DNA of 64,000 bases from Arthrobacter sp. zg-Y769 (lineage in GTDB: Bacteria > Actinomycetota > Actinomycetes > Actinomycetales > Micrococcaceae), in contig NZ_JAJJOE010000012.1 of the NCBI RefSeq assembly GCF_020907405.1, forward strand, positions 62,001-126,000, written 5' to 3'. A program made the position numbers and the translations under genes. Below the pieces are notes generated by a model. The model did not search any database. It was not told the DNA's origin and saw only the letters and a program-made list of their open reading frames with translations. This document shows positions 8,851 through 16,603 of the stretch, piece after piece. How positions within the stretch are numbered: position 1 is the first letter of the stretch; the number at the start of each line of letters is the position of its first letter.

Positions 8851-9066
8851 CTACTTCGCTTTCCGGTTGTATTTCTGGTGCACTGCCTGCTTGCTGATGC
8901 CGAGCTGCTCGGCGATCGCCTGCCAGGACCAGCCCTGCGCCCGGGCGTTGGCAACCTGCACGGCCTCGAGCTGGTCGCGCAGCCTGCCGAGGGCGACGAC
9001 GGCGCGCAGCCCGGTGGCCGGATCGGGACTGGCCGCCGCGGCGGCCAAGGGGGAATGATCTTCCAT
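8851..9066 (-). CDS. Small helix-turn-helix DNA-binding protein
   Basis: A 71-residue protein. The C-terminal half holds a helix-turn-helix of the sigma-70 region 4/homeodomain-like type (WSWQAIAEQLGISKQAVHQ) followed by a basic tail, KYNRKAK. The N-terminal half (LRAVVALGRLRDQLEAVQVANA) looks like a dimerisation helix. It is the first gene of an operon with the Clp-N protein. Its own promoter carries two copies of a GTCAA-N6-TTGAC inverted repeat, which strongly suggests autoregulation. The start codon lies six bases after the -10 element, so the mRNA is probably leaderless. Confidence 0.88.
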   Translation of the reverse strand: MEDHSPLAAAAASPDPATGLRAVVALGRLRDQLEAVQVANARAQGWSWQAIAEQLGISKQAVHQKYNRKAK

Positions 9067-9067
9067 G

Positions 9068-9112
9068 CCGTCAACTTAGATTGACGGGGAGCCTGCGTCA
9101 AGAGTTATTGAC
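9068..9112 (-). promoter_or_regulatory. Promoter with duplicated operator for the HTH/Clp-N operon
   Basis: Minus-strand -35 TTGACG (9096-9101), 17-base spacer, -10 TAAGTT (9073-9078), then six bases to the start codon at 9066. Two identical inverted repeats, GTCAA-N6-TTGAC, lie at 9070-9085 (over the -10) and 9097-9112 (over the -35). The first extends to a perfect 7-bp arm, CCGTCAA/TTGACGG. Confidence 0.75.
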
Positions 9113-9285
9113 AAACTTTTTGTCCGCCAACGAACCCCGGCATCTCCTCGCCGGGTGCCGTCACAGAAGTATCCGGCCGTAGGCAACCAAAACCGGCTTC
9201 CAGGATTGTTCCGTCCCGCAGGACTACGTACCCTGCGGCGTACATTCATTTCCGCCTGATCCAGCGGAGCACCGAAGGGAACATC

Positions 9286-10113
9286 ATGAATGGTTCCAAC
9301 ACCCCGGACACGATCGTGCTGGTCCACGGGCTCTGGGTGACACCCCGCAGCTGGGAAGGATGGAAAGCCCATTATGAGGCGAAGGGCTTTACCGTCCTGA
9401 CGCCCGCGTACCCGGGCTTCGAAATAGAGGTCGAGGCGCTGCGTGACAACCCGGACGTGATCGCCGCGCTTACCGTCCCGGAGACCCTGGATCACCTCGC
9501 GGGCGTCATCGGGGACCTGCCCCGTCCGCCCATCATCATGGGCCACTCCTTCGGAGGACTCCTGACCCAGATGCTTCTCGCCCGCGGTCTGGGGGCTGCC
9601 GGAGCTGCCATCAATTCGGCACCGACCGAAGGGGTGAGGGTGGCCCCGCTGTCACAGGCCCGCGCACTGTTTCCCGCACTGAAGAACCCTGCCAACTTCC
9701 ATAAAGCGGTCGGATTCACCCCGGAGGAATGGCACTATGCCTTCACCAATACGCTGAGCCGGGAGGACTCCGATGCTGCCTACGAACGGTATGCCATCGC
9801 CGCTCCCGGGAAGTGGGTGTGGGCCTACGGATTGCTCGCAAATTTCCAGCCGGGGCATCAGGAAACCTGGGTGGATTTCTCCACCGACAGGGCACCGCTG
9901 CTGTTTATCGGAGGCAGTGAAGACCACATCATGCCCCCGGCGGTGAATAAATCCAACGCCAGGCACTGGGCCAAATCGCCCGCACTCACGGAGTACCACG
10001 AGTTTGACGGCAGGGCGCATTGGACCTGCGCCGAACCGGGGTGGGAAGAGGTGGCCGATTATGCCCTGGACTGGAGCCTCGGCCACGCGCAACCGGAGCC
10101 GTCAGTTCTCTAA
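9286..10113 (+). CDS. Alpha/beta hydrolase
   Basis: A 275-residue serine hydrolase. The oxyanion strand is VLVHGLWV, the nucleophile Ser88 lies in GHSFGG, and Asp213 (GGSEDH) and His245 (GRAHWT) complete the triad. It lacks a signal peptide, so it is cytoplasmic. Similar proteins are annotated as esterases, lactonases or haloperoxidase-like enzymes; the sequence does not distinguish these. AAGGGA precedes the ATG. It is monocistronic and converges on the hxl operon across a shared terminator. Confidence 0.9.
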   Translation: MNGSNTPDTIVLVHGLWVTPRSWEGWKAHYEAKGFTVLTPAYPGFEIEVEALRDNPDVIAALTVPETLDHLAGVIGDLPRPPIIMGHSFGGLLTQMLLARGLGAAGAAINSAPTEGVRVAPLSQARALFPALKNPANFHKAVGFTPEEWHYAFTNTLSREDSDAAYERYAIAAPGKWVWAYGLLANFQPGHQETWVDFSTDRAPLLFIGGSEDHIMPPAVNKSNARHWAKSPALTEYHEFDGRAHWTCAEPGWEEVADYALDWSLGHAQPEPSVL

Positions 10114-10180
10114 CCCGACGCCTTCCCGGCGCCACTCCTTACGCACGCTTCGGGCGCCCCGGCCCGGCCTGTGAGTCACG

Positions 10181-10210
10181 AAAAGAGGCCCGGTTGCCCG
10201 GGCCTCTTTT
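10181..10210. terminator. Bidirectional terminator between the hydrolase gene and hxlA
   Basis: Perfect 13-bp stem AAAAGAGGCCCGG/CCGGGCCTCTTTT with loop TTGC. It has an A-run on one side and a T-run on the other, so it can stop both converging transcripts. Confidence 0.85.
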
Positions 10211-10255
10211 CAAGGTGCTGCTGGAGTTAGCTGACAGGGTTAGCTAACAAGGGCG

Positions 10256-10879
10256 TTAGCTGATTGCCGCGCGCAGTTCCTTGGCAGCCAGAGCGGGGTC
10301 GTCGGCGCTGTAGATGCCGCCGCCGACGACGGCAACGTCCGCACCCGAGGCCTGTACGTCAGCGACGGTAGCCAGCTTCACGCCGCCGGCGACGGAGAAG
10401 GCGGCGCCGGACTCCTTGCCCGCGGTCAGCAGGGTGTTGAGGTCATAGCCGTCCTGGGCCTGCTCATCGAGTCCGGCATGGAATTCAACAAACTCGGCGC
10501 CGAGGTCGGTGACTTCCTTGGCGCGGGTTGCCTTGTCATCTACGCCGATGAGGTCCACTACAACGCCCTTGCCGTGGGCCTTGCCGGCCTTGATGGCTCC
10601 GGCGATGGTGGAATCATCTGCGACGCCGAGTACCGTCACGAGGTCGGCGCCGGCTTTGAAGGCAATGTCGGCTTCGAGTTCGCCGGCATCCATGGTCTTG
10701 AGGTCGGCGAAGACAATCTTGTCCGGGTGGGCTTCCTTGATGGCAGTGACGGCGGAAAGTCCGGCGTTCTTGACCAGCGGGGTGCCGAGTTCAATGATGT
10801 CGACGTATTCGGCGACCTTCCCGGAGAGCTCGAGGGCGTCTTCGAGGGTCAGTACGTCCATGGCGAGTTGCAGTTTCAT
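10256..10879 (-). CDS. hxlA: 3-hexulose-6-phosphate synthase
   Basis: A 207-residue member of the orotidine-5'-phosphate decarboxylase suprafamily that condenses formaldehyde with ribulose 5-phosphate. The TIM-barrel start LQLAMDVLTLEDAL, the metal/phosphate region FADLKTMDAGELEADIAF and the C-terminal phosphate motif VAVVGGGIYSADDP match HPS. The start at 10879 has AAAGGAAAC upstream. It is the last gene of an SDR-hxlB-hxlA operon, so both steps of ribulose monophosphate formaldehyde fixation are present. In an organism of this type the role is probably formaldehyde detoxification or use of methylated compounds. Confidence 0.92.
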   Translation of the reverse strand: MKLQLAMDVLTLEDALELSGKVAEYVDIIELGTPLVKNAGLSAVTAIKEAHPDKIVFADLKTMDAGELEADIAFKAGADLVTVLGVADDSTIAGAIKAGKAHGKGVVVDLIGVDDKATRAKEVTDLGAEFVEFHAGLDEQAQDGYDLNTLLTAGKESGAAFSVAGGVKLATVADVQASGADVAVVGGGIYSADDPALAAKELRAAIS

Positions 10880-10924
10880 GGTGTTTCCTTTGGTAGCTGG
10901 GAATGAAGTTTCAGGGGGCACGCG

Positions 10925-11500
10925 CTATTCGAGGTTCGCGTGACGGGGCCAGAGGGCCTCGGCGGGGGTGCCGTCGGCCTTCCAGAGAGTGTGGAAGACG
11001 GCGTCGAGCACCAGAAGCAGTGCCTGCTCGAAGAGGCTGCCGGAATACTGGCGCGATGCGGTGCCGCGGTGGTCGGTCTTTTGTGCCGCGGGGATGAGCA
11101 CCACACGGTGGGCTATCCCGGCCAGCTTCGATTCGCCGTCCGTGGTCAGCGCCGCCACGCGGGCGTGTGCAGAGACGGCTGTCTCCGCAGCAGTGACTGC
11201 ACCGGCTGTGGTTCCGGACCCCGATGCGACGATCAGCAGGTCACCGGCGCCGATGGCCGGCGTCGTTGTCTCGCCCACTACATGCACCGTCAGTCCGAGG
11301 TGCATAAGGCGCATGGCGTGCATGCGCAGCGCGAGCCCGCTGCGCCCTCCGCCGGTGACGAAGACGCGCCGGGCCTGCTGGATTTCGTTCGCCAGCCCGG
11401 CGAGCTGGTCTTCCTGCAGGCCGTCCGCCGCCGCGGCGAGCTCGTCCTGGATCAGGCGCAGGCTGGCCGGAACGGAGGGATGCTTCGATGGTTCACTCAC
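10925..11500 (-). CDS. hxlB: 6-phospho-3-hexuloisomerase
   Basis: A 191-residue SIS-domain isomerase that converts hexulose 6-phosphate to fructose 6-phosphate. The sugar-phosphate site is visible as VFVTGGGRSGLALRMHAMRL near residue 46 and as IVASGSGTTAGAV near 90, and the C-terminal SLFEQALLLVLDAVF is typical of PHI. It starts with GTG three bases after the stop of the SDR gene, so translation is likely coupled. Its product feeds directly into glycolysis or the pentose phosphate cycle after HxlA. Confidence 0.93.
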   Translation of the reverse strand: MSEPSKHPSVPASLRLIQDELAAAADGLQEDQLAGLANEIQQARRVFVTGGGRSGLALRMHAMRLMHLGLTVHVVGETTTPAIGAGDLLIVASGSGTTAGAVTAAETAVSAHARVAALTTDGESKLAGIAHRVVLIPAAQKTDHRGTASRQYSGSLFEQALLLVLDAVFHTLWKADGTPAEALWPRHANLE

Positions 11501-11503
11501 GGA

Positions 11504-12169
11504 TCAGTCCGTGCTGATCTGGCGGCGGAAAGTGTCCCGGCGGGTGTGGAGGTCCCAGAGGACGCCGGCGAGAACATCGGGATCCTTTTCCGGATCGCCC
11601 TCGATGATGCGTCCGCCGATGATGAGCTGGGACACGTGGATGCCCTCCTCGCCGAGGACCTCGTTGAGGAGCTGGGCGTAGGCGGCCTGGCCGGCGAACG
11701 CCACCGAGGTTCCGGTGACACCGCGTCCGGGCTTCACGGCCGATCCGCCGTTGACGAAGAGGATGGTGCCCCGGTTTTCACCAAGGAACCGCATTCCGGG
11801 CAGTACCTGATGGACTGCGGCGACCGGCCCGTAGATGGAGAACTCAACAGGACCCCTGAGGTCCGCGGCCGTCGTCTCAAGGACGGGCCGCATGAAGTCC
11901 TTCTGCGGTAGGGGGCTGTACTGCAGCACCTCGACGGGGCCGAGGGTTTCGGCCGCAGCCTCGAGGGCCGCGGCGATCGATTCCGGGTTGCGGACGTCCG
12001 CGGCGAAGCCCCGGGCCGGGATGCCGGCCTTGCCGAGGTCTTCGGCGAGGGCGTCCACCTTCGCCTGGCTTCGGGAGATCAGCGCAACGGAGAATCCCTC
12101 CGCGCCGAATCGTCGAGCGACGGCGGCACCGAGGCCGCGTCCTGCACCAATGATCGCGATTGTAGTCAT
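11504..12169 (-). CDS. Atypical SDR-family protein in the hxl operon
   Basis: A 221-residue short-chain dehydrogenase fold with an intact NAD(P) loop (AIIGAGRGLGAAVARRF, residues 5-21). The catalytic signature is not intact: where YxxxK should be, the sequence is AFAGQAA, with Ala for Tyr and Gln for Lys, and the usual NNAG is replaced by VLQYSP. It may be a non-catalytic NADP-binding protein or use a different mechanism. It is the first gene of the operon with hxlB and hxlA, 3 bases from hxlB. Its role in formaldehyde metabolism is unknown. Confidence 0.85.
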   Translation of the reverse strand: MTTIAIIGAGRGLGAAVARRFGAEGFSVALISRSQAKVDALAEDLGKAGIPARGFAADVRNPESIAAALEAAAETLGPVEVLQYSPLPQKDFMRPVLETTAADLRGPVEFSIYGPVAAVHQVLPGMRFLGENRGTILFVNGGSAVKPGRGVTGTSVAFAGQAAYAQLLNEVLGEEGIHVSQLIIGGRIIEGDPEKDPDVLAGVLWDLHTRRDTFRRQISTD

Positions 12170-12241
12170 GGGGGAGGTAACCGGTTAGGGTGCCGAATAA
12201 TTCCGGAGTTTCCTATCTCGGCGATGTCTTCCGGCACACAA

Positions 12242-12280
12242 AAAGGAACCGGTCCCGCTTCCGCGGGAGCCGGTTCCTTT
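12242..12280 (-). terminator. Terminator of the MFS transporter gene
   Basis: Stem AAAGGAACCGG/CCGGTTCCTTT extended by TCCCGC/GCGGGA with a one-base bulge. A T-rich run follows on the minus strand, just after the MFS stop codon. Confidence 0.78.
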
Positions 12281-12289
12281 CCGTCCGAT

Positions 12290-13777
12290 TTAGCCGACGG
12301 GTGCCACGGTGGGAACCTTCAGCAGGTCCTCCTTGGCCGGGCGGATCATGAAGTAGCCGATCGGGGCGGCAAGGAAGAGCGCGACGCCGGCCCAGATGAA
12401 CGCGGTGGAGTAGCCGCTGACCAGCGCTTCGAGCTGCGCGGCAGGCTGCCCGCCGTTGCTGCTCATGTAGGAAGTGATGCCCGCCGTGTAGACGGCCGTG
12501 AACAGAGCGGTGCCGATGGACCCGCCGATCTGCTGGGTGGCCGATACCGCGGCGCTGGCCACGCCGGCGTCGTGCTCATCGATGCCTGCCAGCGCCACGT
12601 TCTGCAGCGGGACGAAGATCATGGCGAGGCCGAAGCCCAGCAGTGCCAGTCCGGGCAGGACTTCCAGGGCGTAATTCCCCTCCACCGTGATGAACGAGAG
12701 CCAGATCAGGCCGGCGGCGCCGACCACCGGCCCCACGGTCATGGGCAGGCGCACGCCGGTGCGGGGCAGGAACTGGGACAGGACGCCCGCGCCGACGGTG
12801 ATGGCGATGGTCATGGGCAGCGACGCGAGGCCGGACTTCAGGGGCGAGTAGCCCAGGACAATCTGGAAGTAGAAGATCAGGAACAGGATGCCGCCCAGCA
12901 GTGCGGCGCCGGTCAGTGTGGAGGTCAGGAACGCGCCGCCGCGGACCCGGTTGGTCAGCACGCGCAGGGGCAGCAGCGGGTTGGAGACGCGGCTTTCCAC
13001 GAACACGAACAGCGCCAGGATCAGCACGCCGGCGACGAGGAAGGCAATGGTCTCAAAGCGTGCCCAGCCGTTTTCGGCCTGCGAGAAGCCGTAAACGAGG
13101 GATGCGAGGCCGGCTACCACCAGGATGGCGCCGGGCAGGTCGTAACGGGTGTTGCCGTGGGCCTTGCTCTCGCGGATCAGCGGCAGGCCGGCAGCCATGG
13201 CGACGATCGCGATGGGGACGTTGACCAGCAGGCACCAGTTCCAGCTGGCGTACTGCGTGAGGATGCCGCCGAGCAGCAGGCCGATTGCGGCGCCGCCGCC
13301 GCCGATGGCGCCGTACACGGCGAAGGCCTTGATGCGGTCCTTGCCCGAGGGGAAGGTGATGGTCAGGATAGCCAGCGACGCCGGCGCCAGCAGTGCGGCG
13401 AAGGCACCCTGCAGGCCGCGGGCCGCCAGGAGCATTTCGGTGCTTTCCGCGAAACCGCCGATGGCGGAGGCCACGGCAAAGCCGGCCATGCCCACCATGA
13501 ACGTGCGCTTGCGGCCCCAGTAATCGGCAATGCGCCCGCCGAGCAGCAGCAGGGAGCCGAAGGCCAGTGCGTAGATCGTCACCACCCAGGTGCGGTCGCC
13601 GTCGGACATACCCAGTTCGTGCTGCGCGTCCGGCAGGGCAATGTTCACGATGGTCCCGTCCAGGACCACCATCAGCTGGGCCAGTGCCAGGACGGCCAGC
13701 AGCAGCCAGCGGTGCGGATGTGCGGAGTGGTCGACGGCGGCGGCCTGCGGCAGGCCGGTGGGGGTGGTGCGGTCCAT
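12290..13777 (-). CDS. MFS multidrug exporter, DHA2 (14-helix) family
   Basis: A 495-residue drug:proton antiporter with about 14 membrane helices. Motif A appears as GGRIADYWGRKR after helix 2 and the DHA2-typical VDGTIVNIALP in helix 1. Substrates of this family are toxic amphiphiles and antibiotics. It is transcribed divergently from a TetR regulator across 55 bases containing a palindromic operator, the usual local-repressor arrangement, so the exporter is probably induced by its substrate. Confidence 0.92.
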   Translation of the reverse strand: MDRTTPTGLPQAAAVDHSAHPHRWLLLAVLALAQLMVVLDGTIVNIALPDAQHELGMSDGDRTWVVTIYALAFGSLLLLGGRIADYWGRKRTFMVGMAGFAVASAIGGFAESTEMLLAARGLQGAFAALLAPASLAILTITFPSGKDRIKAFAVYGAIGGGGAAIGLLLGGILTQYASWNWCLLVNVPIAIVAMAAGLPLIRESKAHGNTRYDLPGAILVVAGLASLVYGFSQAENGWARFETIAFLVAGVLILALFVFVESRVSNPLLPLRVLTNRVRGGAFLTSTLTGAALLGGILFLIFYFQIVLGYSPLKSGLASLPMTIAITVGAGVLSQFLPRTGVRLPMTVGPVVGAAGLIWLSFITVEGNYALEVLPGLALLGFGLAMIFVPLQNVALAGIDEHDAGVASAAVSATQQIGGSIGTALFTAVYTAGITSYMSSNGGQPAAQLEALVSGYSTAFIWAGVALFLAAPIGYFMIRPAKEDLLKVPTVAPVG

Positions 13778-13796
13778 AAAGGGGAAATCCTAATCA

Positions 13797-13812
13797 AACG
13801 AACTGGTTGGTT
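13797..13812. promoter_or_regulatory. TetR operator between the MFS and TetR genes
   Basis: Near-palindrome AACGAAC-TG-GTTGGTT (one mismatched base pair) in the 55-base divergent intergenic region, positioned to block both promoters. Confidence 0.65.
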
Positions 13813-13820
13813 GGCTTAGA

Positions 13821-13826
13821 TAGACT
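13821..13826 (+). promoter_or_regulatory. Leaderless -10 element of the TetR gene
   Basis: TAGACT lies six bases before ATG 13833. No Shine-Dalgarno sequence is present. Confidence 0.5.
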
Positions 13827-13832
13827 ACAGGT

Positions 13833-14423
13833 ATGAGAACCGACGGCGAAGCCACGCGGGCCAGGATCCTGGCCGCAGCACGAGAAGAGTTTGCCCGATA
13901 CGGACTGGCGGGTGCCCGCGTTGACCGGATTGCCGAAGAGGCACGGGCCAGCAAGGAACGCCTTTACGCGTACTTCGGCGGCAAGAGTGCGCTGTTCGCC
14001 GCAGTGCTGGCCATGAACCTGCAGGAGACCACGGACCAGGTTCCCCGGGATGCGCTGGATCTTCCCGGGTTTGTGGGCGCACTGTTTGACCATGCGGCGG
14101 AGCATCCCGAGCATCTGCGCATGCTGGACTGGGCCCGGCTCGAGGGTGCGCCGGAAGTGCTGGCCCCCTCCAGCCGCCCGGGGCCGGCGTCCGAGGACAT
14201 TGCCGCCGCCCAGGCGAAAGGGATCATCGATGCTGCCTGGGACCCGGATGACCTGATGACCCTGCTCTTTTCGCTGGCCACCGCCTGGGCGCAGTCCCCG
14301 GAACTGCTCTACACCGGCAGGACCGAGGATTCAGACGCCGCCCGCGAACGACGCCGGCAGGCCGCTATTGCTGCGGCCTGCCGGCTTCTCGCACCCGAGA
14401 AGGGCGAAGCACTGCCTACCTAG
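13833..14423 (+). CDS. TetR-family repressor of the adjacent exporter
   Basis: A 196-residue regulator. The N-terminal helix-turn-helix (residues 8-50) reads RILAAAREEFARYG ... ASKERLYAYFGGK, the TetR recognition helix pattern. The C-terminal ligand/dimerisation domain is typical of TetR_C proteins that control efflux pumps. It is divergent from the DHA2 exporter and most likely represses both genes. Its stop overlaps the convergent flavoenzyme gene by four bases. Confidence 0.9.
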   Translation: MRTDGEATRARILAAAREEFARYGLAGARVDRIAEEARASKERLYAYFGGKSALFAAVLAMNLQETTDQVPRDALDLPGFVGALFDHAAEHPEHLRMLDWARLEGAPEVLAPSSRPGPASEDIAAAQAKGIIDAAWDPDDLMTLLFSLATAWAQSPELLYTGRTEDSDAARERRRQAAIAAACRLLAPEKGEALPT

Positions 14424-16537
14424 AGATCGGTGCTCACCTTCCAGGATGAGTGGATGGCGCCGTGGATGTAGTTGACCTCGCCGGCGTCGCCGACGACGTC
14501 GCAGGTGATGTCCGCGGCGCGCAGCTCGTCCGCCAGCGGTGAGGCCGACGTCGTGCCGTCCGCGTAGACCACCATGTCCGCGGGGGCGGAGAAGCTTTCC
14601 CCGCCCACGGTCCATTCGACGCTCTTCTCGGTGATGCGCGTGATCGAGGCGTTGCGGTGGATCTTCACGCCGTGCTTTTCGGATTCCTTGACGGCGGTCC
14701 AACGGCGCGGCATGGCCAGCGGCAGGCCGAGCTGCTGCTTCTCATGCAGCAGCGTGACCCGGCGGCCGCGCTCGGCGAGGAACTCGGAGAGCTCCAGGCC
14801 CACGAGCGAGCCGCCGATCACCACTACGTCCTTGCCCATCGGCAGCCAGACCTTGGTGAACTGGCGGACAAACTCCGGGCTCTTGGTCACGCCGGAGAGG
14901 CGGCCGAGCTTGCCCAGGGTGCTGAGCACCGCGCCGGCTTCCTCAGCGGTGGCGGTGCCGAGCATCATGGCCCGCAGCGTGTCGCCGGTCTGCACAATCG
15001 GCAGGTCGCCGCCCGGGAAGTCCGGCTTGGGCCGGACCGCGCCGGTGGCCACGATGACGTGGTCCGGGTGCAGGGCGCGGATGGATTCCACCGTGGCCTT
15101 GGTGTTCAGCTTCACCGCGATGTTCAGGCGCTTGATTTCGGCCTTGAACCACTTCAGCAGCCGTTCGTTGTCCGGAGTCGTCATGGTGGAGAACCACATG
15201 GTGCCGCCGAGGCGGTCCGACTTGTCCACCACGGTGACCCGGTGGCCGCGTTCGGTGAGCACGCGGGCGCTCTCCAGGCCGGCGGGTCCGGCTCCGACAA
15301 CCACTACGTGCTTGGTGGCTGAGGCCGGCTTCAGCGGCAGCAGCGCCTCGTTGCCCAGTGCAGGGTTGACGGCGCAGAAGGGGGTGTCGTCGAAGAAGTT
15401 CTCGGCAACGCAGAGGTAGCAGTTGATGCAGGGGCGGACCTGGTCGAACTTGCCATCGCGGAGCTTGTTCGGCAGTTCCGGATCGGCCAGCAGCTGGCGT
15501 CCCATGGCGGCGAAGTCGATCTGTCCGGCGGCCAGCGCCTTCTCGGACACCTCCGGCAGCATCCGGCCGACGGCGATCACCGGGACGGACACGTGCTTCT
15601 TGATCTCTGCGGCGTTCTGCAGGTAGGCGCCCACTTTGTTGGGCAGCGGGCCGTCGGTGAAGTTGTCGAACGGGTTGCGGCCCCAGCCGGTGACGTGGAT
15701 GGCGTCTGCGCCAGCCTGCTCGAACAGCTTGGACGCTTCGATGGCTTCGTCGAGGGTGAGGCCGCCTTCCTGCCCGTATTCCTCGCCGGCCACGCGGACC
15801 AGGACGGCCAGGCGGTCACCCACCCGCTCCCGCACGGCGCTGATGACTTCGCAGGCGAGCCGGGCCCGGTTTTCCAGGGAGCCGCCGTATTCATCCGTAC
15901 GCAGGTTGTCCCGCTGGTTGAGGAAGACGCCGAGGATGTAGCCGTGCGCCACGTGGATCTCGATGGCGTCGGCGTCGGCTTTGGCAACGCGTTCGGCCGC
16001 ATCGGCCCAGGTGGAGACCAGCCAGGAAATATCCTCGGCCGTCATCTCGTGGTAGGCGGTCTGCTTGCCGGCGGTGGCGGCGCCCATCTTGCCGAGCTCT
16101 TCCGGGGTGCTGTCCGCCAGGGCGGACATGTTGTAGGCGTAGTCCGGCTGGTTGGGTGCAAGTACGGGCCGGTCATTGGCGACATCCACCCGGGCTACCT
16201 TGCCGTGATGCGTGGACTGGATGCAGAGCTTGCTGCCGGCGGCGTGGACCGCGTCGGCCAGCGCCTTGAGGCCGGGAATGTACTTGTCATCCGACAGCCC
16301 CGGTTCCTTCATGGACGCCGCTCCGTGCGGGAACGCGATGGCGCAGGCGCCGGTGATGATCAGGCCGGCGCCTCCGGCGGCACGGGCCACGTAGTGGTCG
16401 ATTTCGGGCTGTTCAATCTCGCCGTGCTCGGAGACATTCATGTCCATTGCAGGCAGGACGATACGGTTGTGGGTTTCCATGGGGCCCATGCGTCCCGGGG
16501 CCATCAGGAGTGGGAAAGTGTTGTTATTCACTGCCAT
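14420..16537 (-). CDS. Old-yellow-enzyme/2,4-dienoyl-CoA reductase-type iron-sulfur flavoenzyme
   Basis: About 705 residues in three parts: an FMN-binding TIM barrel (1 to about 350) with the catalytic region HVAHGYILGVFLNQ, a 4Fe-4S cluster motif CxxCxxC-x11-C (CINCYLC then FC), and a C-terminal FAD/NAD(P) domain with VVVGAGPAGLESARVL and a second VVIGGSLVGLELSEFL. This is the architecture of FadH, trimethylamine dehydrogenase and related enoate reductases. The substrate is unclear. ATG 16537 follows TAAAAT directly; the in-frame GTG 16531 lies six bases after that hexamer and would be a leaderless start. Confidence 0.88.
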   Translation of the reverse strand: MAVNNNTFPLLMAPGRMGPMETHNRIVLPAMDMNVSEHGEIEQPEIDHYVARAAGGAGLIITGACAIAFPHGAASMKEPGLSDDKYIPGLKALADAVHAAGSKLCIQSTHHGKVARVDVANDRPVLAPNQPDYAYNMSALADSTPEELGKMGAATAGKQTAYHEMTAEDISWLVSTWADAAERVAKADADAIEIHVAHGYILGVFLNQRDNLRTDEYGGSLENRARLACEVISAVRERVGDRLAVLVRVAGEEYGQEGGLTLDEAIEASKLFEQAGADAIHVTGWGRNPFDNFTDGPLPNKVGAYLQNAAEIKKHVSVPVIAVGRMLPEVSEKALAAGQIDFAAMGRQLLADPELPNKLRDGKFDQVRPCINCYLCVAENFFDDTPFCAVNPALGNEALLPLKPASATKHVVVVGAGPAGLESARVLTERGHRVTVVDKSDRLGGTMWFSTMTTPDNERLLKWFKAEIKRLNIAVKLNTKATVESIRALHPDHVIVATGAVRPKPDFPGGDLPIVQTGDTLRAMMLGTATAEEAGAVLSTLGKLGRLSGVTKSPEFVRQFTKVWLPMGKDVVVIGGSLVGLELSEFLAERGRRVTLLHEKQQLGLPLAMPRRWTAVKESEKHGVKIHRNASITRITEKSVEWTVGGESFSAPADMVVYADGTTSASPLADELRAADITCDVVGDAGEVNYIHGAIHSSWKVSTDL

Positions 16538-16543
16538 ATTTTA
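16538..16543 (-). promoter_or_regulatory. -10 element of the flavoenzyme gene
   Basis: TAAAAT on the minus strand, immediately before ATG 16537 and six bases before the in-frame GTG 16531. Confidence 0.5.
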
Positions 16544-16603
16544 TCCCGCCCCGGGAGACAGGCTGACCCGGCCCCGCCTGGTCAGCGCCGGGTCAGCGTT
16601 CGG

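Noticed and set aside
12224-13819. A 531-residue plus-strand frame rich in Gln, Gly and His
   Set aside because: It is the mirror of the MFS transporter gene; the composition arises from reversed hydrophobic codons.
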